From: Lytechinus pictus
Taxonomy: Eukaryota > Echinodermata > Echinoidea > Temnopleuroida > Toxopneustidae
Length of the DNA: 64,000 nt
NCBI RefSeq assembly: GCF_037042905.1
Contig: NC_087245.1
Location: forward strand, 27,220,001-27,284,000
Direction: 5' to 3'
The stretch's first letter is position 1. Each line of letters starts with the position of its first letter. A program made the translations under genes and the position numbers. Under the pieces are notes generated by a model. The model searched no databases. It was not told the DNA's origin and saw nothing but the letters and a program-made list of their open reading frames with translations. Below, piece by piece: positions 13,386 through 29,699 of this stretch.

Positions 13386-13896
13386 AGTTATGTTTTAAAA
13401 ATCGTAATAAAAAGAAAATATGTTCCAGAATTTCAATTATGATGGCCATGGACATTTTTATGCTACATCATTTCACAGTAGCAGACAGAATCTCCAGGGT
13501 GTGGAGAGTGTGTGTACATATTGTGTGAGCAAGACTGATTGAATCCAATGGCCTGAGTAATGATAATCTGTATATAAAGCACCTTGACATTGTATCAGAA
13601 AGTGTGCATTACAAATACATAGTACAATCTCAGGGGTAGAGTGACAGGGGCAATGGGGGGGGGGACCAGCCCTTATTGATTTTCAAGCAGTAAAAAAAAG
13701 GATAATAAGATGGGGGAAAAGAAAGGAGATTATAAATAGATAGTTCTGGGTAATTTAATGCTATAATGCCCCCCTTTTTCGGGAAAATAACGACATTCTC
13801 TTTAGCTGGTCTTGCAGCCCCCACCCCTTTCCAACAAATGATGAAGGAGCTGGAATATGCCATATTTTTACTGTAAAATAAGAAATTTATGCAGTT

Positions 13897-14586
13897 TTAA
13901 AGGTCCACTTTATCCACAAAACAATTATATGACCAATGACCATTCTGGGCCCGTCTTACAAAGAGTTACGATTGATTCAATCAATTGTAACTCTATGGAA
14001 ATCCATCAATGTCATAATTTTTTCCAAAGGAAATTTGCAGTGTCCTTTGTAAACAAAGAGAAACAGGGAATTTTAAAGAAAACAATGACTGCATGAATAT
14101 ACATGCATAATAGATGTTGACGTTGCTTGCTGTCCATAGTTGCGATTGATCGGAACTCTTTGTGAGACAGGCCCCTGGTCAGTATGCTAATGAAGGGAAC
14201 TGATGTCACTGACTCACTATTTTTTTTTCATATTACGAAATCTGAAATGCCTTAATTTTTCCTAATTATAATGCGAAACATGGCTTGTTTCCTCCTTGAA
14301 TATGTGGGATTGCCATTGATGAAACCTGTTTTCATTCCATGGAGATGCTTCCTTATTGTCAAATTTGTAAAAAATTGAAACATTCTCGTTTCATATCATC
14401 AAATAAAAAAGAAATTCTGTGTGAAAAAAAAACAACTTTCTCATTTGCACATCGCCAACCGGTTTGTGAAAATAAGCGAAATTTACAACATCATTGTTCT
14501 CTAATATTCCACCCGATATGGTTGAAATTTTCATACTAATTCCTGTTTTAATTTTCTCTATTTATTCAAAGTGGACTTGCCTTCAA
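13897..14586. mobile_element. Decayed TTAA-type MITE with a second MITE nested inside
   Basis: Left end TTAAAGGTCCACTTTATCC; right end CAAAGTGGACTTGCCTTCAA, imperfect inverted repeats. The nested element at 13944-14177 interrupts its left part. Confidence 0.55.
13944..14177. mobile_element. Nested MITE with GGGCCxGTCTxACAAAGAGTT ends
   Basis: Left TGGGCCCGTCTTACAAAGAG continues TTACGATTGAT. The right end reads, in reverse complement, GGGGCCTGTCTCACAAAGAG then TTCCGATCAAT. It is 234 bp long with no coding capacity. Confidence 0.7.
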
Positions 14587-14607
14587 AGAATTCTTGATTT
14601 GATTTTT

Positions 14608-15790
14608 AAGCAAACAGGTGGAACACCTCTGCCAGTCTTGCCTGTATTATGCAATTTAAAATTGCAGCAGTGCTGACTTTGATGACAACCAATAAGAAAT
14701 AAATTTAATCATAATTTTTGAATTTGTTGACCTAAAATGACCTTTAATCTGGACTTACAAATCTACATATACCCAATAACCATTTTATACAAGTTTCACT
14801 GTTTAAATTAATTTTCAAGTAATGAACAAATGTCTATTCTTATCCAATTTGATTGATTTGAGATGACCTATACTTTGACCAAACATAATTATGAAAAATG
14901 ATGATACCTGACAAACATTATATCAAAATCCAACAGAATAAAGACTTACTATTTCAATTTTCAAAACATTTTGAAAATTCAAAAAACCTGTTGAGCTGAT
15001 AAGAAAATTCACAAATGTAAACTCTATATAAGCTACAAAGTACAGCAATGTAACTTTCATGCATATCAATCGCTTACTTGCCAAGTATTTTGCTTCAGAA
15101 AAACTCGAATTAGGGGGTTTCAAAATGAGGTTTTATTGTGCTTAACAGCCTTAATTATGTGACATCACTCTGTGTCAGGAGCATTGTGATTATATAGGAT
15201 CGTTGGCAGAAAATATCAATAATTTTCTTGATTTTCAGATTATTAATTAATTGCTTTTTACAATTTGCAGAGGGAAATGACACTGACAATATTTCAGTGC
15301 TCAAATGGGTGAAGAGTGTGAAGACCTACAAGATTTTGTGATTCCTTGTTTGGTGCTTATTTGGCCTAAAATGCTGTCTATTAAAAAAAAATATTTTGAA
15401 CCCTGATAATTGGAGATATTCTCAAACAAAATACTAATTTGGCAAGTAGTTGAAAGGCTTTTATTGATATATTTTGTTTAAGCTTAAGATTGGTAAATGT
15501 ATGATTTGTCAATTTCTATTTCAGGTCTGGTAAGGGTCTTTAAAATTTGGTTAAGTTTTTAAGTTGATACCAGTTCATTGACCTCTAGCGAACTTTGATT
15601 TTGGTTGAGTGACCTGAAATATTATTCATCTCTTTGCTGATACTTGATAACCAATACTATGCAAGTTTCATCAAATAAGGACTTGTACTTTCAAAATCAT
15701 CTGATACAAAATTCAAAATCTTAATATTTTTTAATCAATTTTTTATTATGACGATACCACAACATGGTCAAAGTTCATTGGACAATTTTA
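14608..15790 (-). mobile_element. Old, broken copy of the DR1 TIR element
   Basis: AGGTGGAACACCTCTGCCAG and GCAGCAGTGCTGACTTTGATG (14615-14685), then AATGACCTTTAATCTGG and, near 15570-15790, TTCATTGACC, GTGACCTGAAAT, a CTGATACTTGATAACC-like block and CATGGTCAAAGTTCATTG. All match parts of copy A in order, but with large insertions and heavy decay. Confidence 0.45.
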
Positions 15791-15995
15791 AAAATTACAA
15801 GAGCAAAGCAAAACATATTTGACAACAATGCTAAAACAAGATAAGAGGGGTGGGTTCAATGTGATGTCCAAGCTTTATGGATGTGATTCTAAGGCATTAC
15901 TGAAAATTACAAATGAAATATAAATTTTCAAATTGTGTTAAAAACAAAAAGTTCAAAACACATCATTGACAAAGAGAACTGATACCATCAATTAC

Positions 15996-16246
15996 TGTAG
16001 AGCCTTGTGACCCAGTGGATTAGGCTCTAGACATTGAAACAGAAATTATTGGGTTTGAATCTCAGCCATGGCGTAATTTCCTTCAGCAAGAAATTGATCC
16101 ATATTTTGCTGCACTTAACCCAGGTGAGGTAAATGGGTACCTGGCAAAAATTCATTCCTTGAAACACAGTGCACGTATGAGTTGCTCTGCTAAAGCCAGG
16201 GTAATTATGCTGCATTACTGCAGAGCACTTAGAGACTTCTGATAAT
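15996..16246 (+). mobile_element. tRNA-derived SINE (different family)
   Basis: An A-box-like CTTGTGACCCAGTGGATTAG and a B-box-like GGGTTTGAATCTC are about 40 bases apart. A body follows with CTTCAGCAAG, CACTTAACCCAGGTGAGGTA and AATGGGTACCTGGCA, the order typical of invertebrate tRNA-SINE bodies. It ends near AGAGCACTTAGAGACTTCTG. No clear target duplication was found. Confidence 0.65.
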
Positions 16247-16830
16247 GCTATTCAATGGAATACACTCATTTGAAAAATTTTCAAAAATATCTTTTATGAA
16301 CAATTTGTATAATTAAGTTTAGGAGGAACCAATTACGTGGGTAATAATGATGATCGCAGTAGCAAGTAAATTTTCAAAAGATCTGACACAATATTCAAAG
16401 AAACTACCTGTAATTTAAAAATATTTTGCCCCACAAAAAAAACCTTGGACACAATGATGAATTGGTCAGCACATAATACATTTCACCGTTGCGCTGGGGG
16501 GTTCACCAACCAGGCTCTAGATTGGTGCAAACTACAAGTTCTCCACATCAACTGCCAAGTTGATTTGGGGTCTGGCTCAGATCACAGACATCTTTGATCT
16601 ATCACAAAATAAAGTTTGTGTTCACACTGAGTACAACATATATGGTAGAAGGCAGCTGTAGTCGAACATCCATCCACAGAATCATTGACATCCAAATATG
16701 TGTTCAAGACTCTCACAAGAGTTAAACAGCACCAACATTCAGAGTTTTAACATTGTCTTTGCAGTCACTATAGATGGAGCCATCATTATCTTCAGTCAGT
16801 TTGTTATTCATATACCACATAGGCAAGGCA

Positions 16831-21962
<5,132 letters not shown>

Positions 21963-22657
21963 CTCATCAGTTCTCTTTCTGTGCTCTATTTGGATGATAA
22001 TCAGTAATCACCCACAGCTGATTGGATTACAGTCAGTGGTTGGAAGAAAGAACTCTGATATCTTAGACAGCTCCACCTGAAAAATCAAATTTAAAAAAAT
22101 TAAATTTAAAAGGTTTTGTTGTATCAAGGAAATCATTGGCCCATGTACTTAATTTTGTTATAGTGTTGATTTTGTGTTGAGAGTGAGATGGTGAGTCTTG
22201 TCTTGAGTCTGAGAGTAATAAAAAAAGGCCATTCTCATTTTCTGAAAGACTGAAACTAAAAAAGGTTACAGTGAAAAGCTGAAAGCATCAGTTCAGTCTG
22301 TTTCAGCGGTTCTTCTGGACTTTGTGTTGCTTGATTGCTTCACTGCACCAAACCACTCATCCTACGAACGAGGTTATAATACATAGCCACCTCGTTCGTA
22401 CTGGTTTGGTGCAGTGTTCTATTATTAGGGCTACATGTATTGTAGCACTCACACCAGTACGAGGTTAGTATATTATTATTCTGAACCTTCTCCATGTTTT
22501 TATTTTCAATTTTTTATGGAACTCTTACCACTACCAGAGACTGAACTGATGCTTTCAATATAACCCTTTTTAGTTTCAGTCTTTCAAGTTTCAGAAAATG
22601 AGAATGGCTTTTTTTATTACTCAACTCTTATACCCTTTTTACACACGCTAAAATTTC

Positions 22658-22721
22658 CTTAACCCCGTACTATAGGTGGGGCTAAATTGCCATTTAGCCC
22701 CACCTATAGTACGGGGTTAAG
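22658..22721. repeat. Perfect 30-bp stem hairpin inside the nested MITE
   Basis: Left arm 22658-22687 and right arm 22692-22721 are perfect complements around the loop TGCC. The arm begins CTTAACCCCGTACTATAGGT. Confidence 0.92.
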
Positions 22722-22887
22722 CTTAGCCCACTTTCTTTTTACACAGCATTTTTGCAAAGTGGGCTAACCCCACCTTTAGTACGGGATTATTTGGCCCTGC
22801 AAAAAAGCAGGGTTATCCCAGCAATTGCGGTGCTAAGAGCGATAGTACGGGGTTAAGATCGCTAGTGTAAAACGAAAGTGGGCTAAG

Positions 22888-22951
22888 CTTAACCCCGTAC
22901 TATAGGTGGGGCTAAATGGCAATTTGGCCCCACCTATAGTACGGGGTTAAG
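22888..22951. repeat. Second hairpin of the nested MITE
   Basis: Left arm 22888-22917 and right arm 22922-22951 pair around the loop GGCA, with a single G.T wobble. The sequence is nearly identical to the hairpin at 22658-22721. Confidence 0.9.
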
Positions 22952-23836
22952 GAAATTGTAGCGTGTGTAAAATGGTACGAGTGAAGTACTTGTACTACGA
23001 ATGATCGACAAAAACCACTAGTCCGGGGTTAGCGAGTTTCGTGTGTAAAAAGCTAGCATTCCTTATCCGGGGTTAGCAATAACAATTTGGCATGTGTAAA
23101 AAGGAAAAAAAATAGTACGGGGTTAAGGATAGTACGGGGTTAGCGATAGTCCGGGGTTAAGAAAATCCTGTGTAAAAAGGGTATTAGACTCAAGTCAAGA
23201 CAAGACTCACCATCTCACTCTAAACACAAAGCCAAAGGCAAAAGTCAACACTACAACAAATTAAGTACATGGGTCAATGAAAAAAAAATCGCTGCTTTAC
23301 TTGGATTTTAAACATTTGAAATAAGTCTAAATACAGGAAAAATGTAAAAATTATAAAAGGGAAACACGCTTTAGTTTTAAAAACTATGACAAGTGGATTC
23401 TATGACTCACAACAACATGTAATTTTCGTCAAAATTGTAACCTAACCGGTTAGTTCTTTCACTGACACTGTTTCTTTGATGTGACCGTCAATTACAAGTA
23501 TATGGAACGCCAGTTGGGACTGTTGGGTTAATTACTTGAAGATAATGTGTAAACTCGAGTAAGCTAGTTGAGTCCCCGAGGTTGGCTATAGGTTGGCTTG
23601 AACCGCTCATCCCCGAAAATTGCCATAAAAATAAAATATATTCAAGAAAACAGAATTAAGATTTAAAAGTAAAGAGAGGAAAAAAGATGAAAAATTGATA
23701 AGATTAGGGAAACAGCCAAACAGGTGAATACGTACGAGGGGAGGGGAATATTGGAAAGTTTAAAAAAAAAATAATGTCATTATTATAGAAGTACTTAGAT
23801 CTAGTTTAAAAAAATCACGCTTCGTCCTCGCATATA

Positions 23837-24169
23837 GAGTGAGATGATAATTTGCCCAAGAGGATAACATATTGGGCAAAAAATATTCATTTTTTTTCAA
23901 GTCAGTTTGCACAAATCATTCGGCTAGAAAGTCACACCATCAAAATTTGAGTGAAATGAGGCTTTGTTTTATGCATGGACGTGATTTTGTTACTTCTACT
24001 CAGAGAGTGAGATGATAATTTGCCCAAGACTAAGAGGATAACATATTGGGCTAAAAATATTCATTCTTTTAAAAACAGTTTGCACAAATCATTCGGCTAG
24101 AAAGTCACACCATCAAAATTTGAGTGAAATGAGGCTTTGTTTTATGGACGTGATTTTGTTACTTCTACT
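23837..24169. repeat. Tandem duplication of ~167 bp, two copies
   Basis: GAGTGAGATGATAATTTGCC begins both copies (about 23837 and 24005). They share AACATATTGGGC, TTTGCACAAATCATTCGGCT and GAAATGAGGCTTTGTTTTAT. The copies differ by a few small indels. Confidence 0.85.
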
Positions 24170-24788
24170 TTTTTCATGAAACTTCGCTGCATCAGTGGCT
24201 TCAGAGTGAAACTATCCTTGATTTTTCTCCTCATTTGCATAAGTTTGCAAATATTTTTACGTGTGTTCATTTAAAGCATTAGGATTTTCATGGAAATCAA
24301 ATCAAGTGAACTATGCCTGAAGGTTTGTGACAGATATCCTTAGTAAGCAATTCCCCAAAAATGTAAAATGAGTTTTTCACTTTCCACAAGTCATATTCAT
24401 TGAAGCGTGCATGAAGAAGCCCAAGAATCATTGAAGCATGTTAATTGCATATAAACATTAAAAAAAAGTTGATGAGATAATTTTAGTGCTCAAAATAAAA
24501 CAATACCGCTCACGATGGCGGTCTCCTAGGTATTAACATAATCAAAAAGTCAAGTTTATGCTCACATCATTATTTGTATTCATCATTTATGTATTATGAT
24601 TATATTGTTTATGTTATGGATTATTTTGTATATTGCATATAATTATGTCACATTTGGTATTGTATTATTTGGGATCGAGAGAAGAAAATACATATATACA
24701 CATCAAAGTTAAAGCAAACGGGATTCGATTGCCACAAATTATTTTTTTAAATTCTAATTAAAAAATTAAAACACAATATTAGATACAG

Positions 24789-24815
24789 GACTGATGTACT
24801 AAGAAAATGATAGAA
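24789..24815 (+). promoter_or_regulatory. Candidate snRNA PSE-type promoter block, U5 copy 1
   Basis: Matches the block before U5 copy 2 with one substitution (GTACT for GTACA). It lies about 60-85 bases before the U5 start. Confidence 0.5.
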
Positions 24816-24873
24816 CTATATAACACTTTTTTCATTGCATTTAATTTCTACATTATCAATGGAAGTTATAATT

Positions 24874-24996
24874 GTCACTTTGGTTTCTCTGCAATTCGCA
24901 TAAATCTTTCGCCTTTTACTAAAGATTTCCGTGCAGAGGTACACGTTGATGAGTATGTAATTATTTTTCTCCGGCTTGCCTTAATTGATAAGCCAT
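24874..24996 (+). ncRNA. U5 snRNA: U5 snRNA gene or variant (copy 1)
   Basis: Second U5 copy, same strand, about 3.4 kb upstream of the intact one. Loop I CGCCTTTTACTAAAG, the Sm-type site and the 3'-box-like GGAAAGTAAGA are all kept. There are small changes: CTTTGG for CTCTGG near the 5' end, one mismatch in the long stem (GAGGTAC for GAGGAAC), and one mismatch plus one wobble in the 3' hairpin (GGCTTGCC/GATAAGCC). The promoter-proximal block at 24789-24815 is conserved with the other copy. It may be an expressed variant or an early pseudogene; homology spans both flanks, which argues for a DNA-level duplication rather than retroposition. Confidence 0.82.
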
Positions 24997-25483
24997 GCAA
25001 ATTTATGGAAAGTAAGATCACTTTATTTCACCACGATACACATGAAATCTAACTTTCAAAAAATGTTCATTTATGTATTTTAGTTAATGAGGACAGTCAG
25101 TCTGCAAGCCCTCAAAAAGTAGCTTCTTTTATTAAAGTGATATTCATGACTAGAGGGGGTTTGCATTGTTAATGAGCTTGGTGCGGACAAAAACACCTCT
25201 TTTTATTCGGCCATTGCTGCTTTAAATATCGACCAAATTTCATATTTTTTGGCATCTTTATAAAGAAGAAAAATCATTCTTTCAGGTTATGTGTTTGGAT
25301 TTTTAAATTGTAATATAGGTGAAACTTTTGATCTAAAACATGAAACAAAATAATTATTTTCATGCAACAAAAGTTATTCTTTTTACACTTAATTTTTGTT
25401 TGAGCCCAAATGATTTTTAAATTGTGATAAAACTTAAGATCTAAGCTTTGATAAATCATGATACACTTTTTATAAGAAAGGTA

Positions 25484-25751
25484 TTTTAGATCGGTCAGCA
25501 GCCAGCTTTTCATAGGCCAAGCACATTAAGCAGCTACAAAACAAGAATACTGCGCTCTGATTGGTTAGAGACCACACACCCACGCAAATTCAAATGTTCC
25601 CCACACTGGGCCTCTGCAAGGTTACCCGCGCCTGTTTTTTTTAAAACATTCAGCAGCCAATCAGAACTCTATAGATTTTATGTTACTCGAAAATTTCAGA
25701 AATCTCGTTTTGCATCTTGATGGAAAAAGTTGGCTGCTGACCCATCTAAAA
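25484..25751. mobile_element. 268-bp MITE with ~25-bp TIRs
   Basis: Starts TTTTAGATCGGTCAGCAGCC and ends GGCTGCTGACCCATCTAAAA, imperfect inverted repeats of about 25 bp. It is unrelated in sequence to the TTAA elements nearby. Confidence 0.7.
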
Positions 25752-26117
25752 GGTGCCACATATTAAGAGTGACATTGTAAGAAAGTATAGAGTTTGAGCT
25801 TTCTGATGATATAAATAATGTTTGTGCCCAAAACACAAAATTTTGCATAATTTTCAAGTGAAAACAGAAAAAGAAAATTGTGTTTGAGACATCTTTTCAG
25901 GCCTGAAATTAATATCAAAATATTTTATTCAAAAGAAATGACCAATATAAGATAGTAACGTTTAATCTTTTTGTGGTACAAAAATAACTTATTTTACTCA
26001 AGAAAAAAAAGTGGTTAATTTTCTTGAGAAAGAAATTCTCACAATGCACGAGATGCTGCAGGGATATGAATTCAGCCACGAGAGCTAGGACTTGAATAAA
26101 TCTTGCTCATTTGCTCA

Positions 26118-26709
26118 TTAAAGGGGAATGAAACTTTAGAACAAGATAGCTTGTGTGAAAACATAAAAAAATCAAAGAAACAGATCAACGAAAGTTTGAG
26201 AAAAATTGAATAAATAATAAGAAAGTTATGAGCATTTGAATGTTGCGATCACTAGTGCTATGGAGATCCTCACATTGGCAATGCAACAAAGATGTGTGAT
26301 GTCACTTGTGAACAACTCTCCCCATTACTTTAGTATATATTTCACTTAAATTGCCTCTTTTATCACATCTATCAGTAGATCATGTGTTTTTTCTATAGGA
26401 GGTCATGTAATATAGATTTTCAAAGAATACATCATGGATAAAGATGGGGATAAAGAGTTTGGAACACCATAAGATAAAGCAAAAAGAGACATTTTAGGGG
26501 TATTAGGGAAAGTTGTTCACATGTGATATCACACATCCTTGTCACATTGCCAATAAGAGGATCTCCATAGCATTAGTGATTGCAATATTCAAATGCTCAT
26601 AACTTTCTCATTGTTTGTCCGAATTTTCTCAAACTTTCGTTGATCCGTTTCTTTGATTTTTCTGTTTCGACACAAGCATACTTATTCCAAAGGTTTCATT
26701 TCCCTTTAA
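26118..26709. mobile_element. TTAA-ended MITE (TTAAAGGGGAATGAAAC family)
   Basis: Begins TTAAAGGGGAATGAAAC and ends GTTTCATTTCCCTTTAA. Internal subterminal inverted segments continue the symmetry (TCATAACTTTCTCATTG against AATAAGAAAGTTATGA). TTAA ends match piggyBac or Kolobok-type target preference. Relatives are at 28587 and 56689. Confidence 0.8.
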
Positions 26710-28147
26710 CATAGGGACTTGCAGATTGACTGAGGATTCCAGGATTTGAAACATAATTATCCAAGATTTTCAAGGATAACTCTAGTATCAAAAGTAACAA
26801 AATACATGTATATGTACATAGTAAACTTATAGTGGTGAACGTTTGAGAAAAACCCATCAAAAAGTTATTATTTTATTTATTTTATTTTTTTAATTTTTTT
26901 AATTACGTCATGCGACCCGAGATTTGAGAACACCTAGTGTGTATAGGCGCATCCCTTTATTTTTCGCAACTCGCATTGTACATAATGCAGACTCTATAGT
27001 GAGACTAAATCCATTATACTGTGGCTGCCTCTGTTTGACAAAGACTTTGGCGTCTAGTCTTCACTCTAGACATGGTACAAATTGTTAAAGTGTAAAATAT
27101 TACTATGCTTGCGGGCTAGAGAACACCTAGACGACTAATATCTTAGGGAGCTGTTTCAAAGCAATATCCTAATTAGGTGCCATGAGCCTAATTACAACAG
27201 GAAGGCAAAAGATATTCATTCGATCCAACCCATTCGATTTGTTTTCAATTTGATATTGCTGATTGACAAACGTGTATGAATATGATTGAAAATCTAACAC
27301 TGATTCTAGAAATGGTAACTGCTGAACTTTCTTTGCTCAAATTGGGAAGATATATAAATGACTTTGGAACTAATTTTTTACTGACGGAAGAATTATGGCT
27401 GTTTTACTGTTTCAGTTGATGAATTTGATCCCATCATAGTTATCTTCATAAATGGCGATTTATTTTTAAAATGAGCTGGCTACAATACCCTTTTCTGGTC
27501 AGATATGGAATGTCAGATATATATCCTATCAAATGGTAGTAAACATTCGACCCTCTTATTTCACGTTTATTTTTTATGATTTTTTTTAAAGTGCCATTTT
27601 AACATACAAGTCTATGGGGAATGTTTTTATGCGCGTGACACCATTAGTTATTTTCGGCACCGTATCAAAGAATCAAGGCCCAAAGACAGTGCAAAGAATG
27701 AAAGAGCGCCATCTAATGAGCTTATAGCGCAATGTTTATTTGTTTTCCGCGCAGCCTAGTCTAAACATACAGACTGGTCGGGATACAAAGTTACATAATT
27801 ATTCATTTGAAATGTATTTTGTTTATTAATCCGTGTAATAGAATAAAGATATCATATTTTTTATATAAAAAATTTATTATGAATAACACATTCATAATGT
27901 TACCATTGACTAGTTCAAAATGAATAAATAGATTCAATTAAGAGGACTCGATATCGAGACCACTCAGCCAATCCTCTCTGCGTTATAATCGATTCAACTA
28001 GTGGTTGAATTGGTCGGATATTTTCATAATTGTTTGATATTCATTTATTTATATTATATAGATATATCTCATTTTTAGTTTGATATTTACCAAAATGATT
28101 TTGTTTATTCTAATTAAAAAAAAAATCCTACACCATATAACATACAT

Positions 28148-28176
28148 GACTGATGTACAAAGAAAATGATAGAACG
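28148..28176 (+). promoter_or_regulatory. Candidate snRNA PSE-type promoter block, U5 copy 2
   Basis: GACTGATGTAC followed by AAGAAAATGATAGAAC lies about 67-95 bases before the U5 start and is nearly identical at 24789-24815 before the other U5 copy. Conservation between copies and position support a proximal sequence element; the motif itself was not matched to a known sea urchin PSE. Confidence 0.5.
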
Positions 28177-28242
28177 ATGTAAAATCTAACCACTTTTTTT
28201 ATTACATTTATTTTTTAGATATTATTAATGAAACCCACAATT

Positions 28243-28365
28243 ATCACTCTGGTTTCTCTGCAAGACGCATAAATCTTTCGCCTTTTACTAAAGATTTCCG
28301 TGCAGAGGAACACATTGATGAGTATGTAATTATTTTTCTCCGGCTTGTCTTCATTGACGAGCCAT
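28243..28365 (+). ncRNA. U5 snRNA: U5 spliceosomal snRNA gene (copy 2)
   Basis: The sequence follows U5 snRNA closely. It starts near ATCACTCTGG. A stem of about 11 bp pairs GTTTCTCTGCA with TGCAGAGGAAC. The invariant loop I CGCCTTTTACTAAAG is intact; in the spliceosome this loop holds the exon ends. An Sm-type site (TAATTATTTTTC) is followed by an 8-bp 3' hairpin (GGCTTGTC/GACGAGCC). Downstream, GTAAAGTAAGA resembles the snRNA 3' box. The upstream block around 28148-28176 (GACTGATGTAC and AAGAAAATGATAGAAC) is shared with the other copy and is a candidate PSE promoter. All stems are intact, so this copy looks functional. The exact 5' and 3' ends are uncertain by a few bases. Confidence 0.9.
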
Positions 28366-28586
28366 GCAATCACTATGTAAAGTAAGATCACATTTTTAAT
28401 CATCACTTTCTTTACGTACACAGGAATTAGCGAATTAAATTTGTCTCGGATTTTTTTATTATTTCGCCCTCCAAAGGCATTTTACTCGGTCAAATAATTT
28501 CAAAATATATATACATAGGCAAAAATTATCAGATAATCAATAAGTGAACTCAAACAATACTTCATATTTCTCTCAAGGGTTCCTAT

Positions 28587-29183
28587 TTAAAGGAGAATGA
28601 AACCCTTGAAACCAGCTGAATCCATATCAAAGAGAAAAATCAAAGAAACATATTGTTGAAAGTTTAAAGAAGATTGAATGAATAATAAGAAAGTTATGAG
28701 CATTTGAATATTGAGATCACTAATGCCATGTAGATCCTGCCATTGGCAATGCGACCAAGATCTGTGATGTCACACACGTACAACTCCCTCATGACTTTAG
28801 TACTTATTTCACTTATATTCTCACTTTTATAGAGTCTATCACAAGGTGAGGTGTTCTCTTTATGAGAGCTAGGACGAGTACAGAGGTTTCACAACATTAT
28901 ATCATTGATGAATCGTTTGTCATATGATTAGAATGAGCAAAAAGAGATGTTTTAGGGTATATTTTCAGTGTCCAAAAGGGGAGAGTTGTTCATCTGTGAC
29001 ATCATAGATCTTGGTCGCATTGCCAATGGCATGGATCTACATGGCATTAGTGATCTCAATATTCAAATGCTCATAACTTTCTTATTATTCATTCAATCTT
29101 CCTCAAACTTTCAACAATATGTTTCTTTGATTTTTCTCTTTGATATGGATTCAGCTGGTTTCAAGGGTTTCATTCTCCTTTAA
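28587..29183. mobile_element. TTAA-ended MITE, second family member
   Basis: Begins TTAAAGGAGAATGAAACCCT and ends AGGGTTTCATTCTCCTTTAA. It shares GAAAGTTATGAGCATTTGAA and GATCTGTGATGTCACACACG with the other members. It lies 220 bases after U5 copy 2. Confidence 0.82.
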
Positions 29184-29699
29184 ATCATTTACAAGTTATG
29201 AAGGAAATTCCTGAGTTTGAAACATGTCCTTTCAAGGATAATTGGGTTTCCATGAAGAGTTGTGCATGGAGGAATTCCATAGCATATAATATTCTCGACA
29301 TTCAAATGCTCATAATTTTCTTATTGTATGTCCAATATTACTCATGCTTTCGTTGATCCTATTTTATTTTTGTGCTGTCACACAATCTAATTTGTTCCAT
29401 GCATATATAGGTTTCATTCTCCCTGGATCACTAATATAGCTCCCCCAAATCATGACAATTTTAGAAAGACATCAGAATGATTGCATGTTGTTCTGAGGAA
29501 CTCCATGAATATGATATTCAGTTTTCACTAATCACTATTTAGTATGAAATAGGGAGGAACTATGGACCTCGATTTTGCCTCTGTACATATTATACAGGGG
29601 GCATGGCCGTACGCAGCGGTTGGGTGGGCAGCAGCTGCCCCCAAAAATGTTGAAGACCTACATTTTTTTTACTGAAAATTTTCATAAATTTCACCAATA

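Larger units (their letters stand above)
22631..23183. mobile_element. Nested palindromic MITE with TTA target duplication
   Basis: 553 bp, starting TACCCTTTTTACACA and ending TGTGTAAAAAGGGTA, flanked by TTA at 22628-22630 and 23184-23186. It splits the right arm of the surrounding element, and removing it with one TTA restores the arm. A 3-bp TTA duplication fits PIF/Harbinger-type insertion, though the TIR was not matched to a known family. The left 350 bp is itself near-symmetric and contains two hairpins; the right 200 bp repeats AGTACGGGGTTA-like and GTGTGTAAAAAG motifs. Confidence 0.8.
22133..23280. mobile_element. Outer inverted-repeat element interrupted by a nested MITE
   Basis: Long inverted arms: TCATTGGCCCATGTACTTAA at 22133 and its near complement ending in GGGTCAATGA at 23280. 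Matching inner segments follow, such as GAGTGAGATGGTGAGTCTTG and its inverse at 23190-23220, and CCATTCTCATTTTCTGAAAG and its inverse at 22580-22612. The centre holds a hairpin with arms CACTGCACCAAACCA and TGGTTTGGTGCAGTG (22341-22416). Without the nested insertion it would be about 590 bp. No ORF is seen. Confidence 0.8.
24715..25045. repeat. Dispersed duplicate block containing U5 copy 1
   Basis: About 300 bases match 28088-28400, including roughly 90 bases upstream of the U5 RNA and 30 bases downstream. The duplication unit is therefore the whole snRNA gene with promoter and 3' box. Confidence 0.75.

Noticed and set aside
24807-25052. Open frame across U5 copy 1 (and the minus-strand frame 28215-28421 across copy 2)
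   Set aside because: The conserved sequence is explained by U5 snRNA structure; the frames are on different strands and give unrelated peptides.
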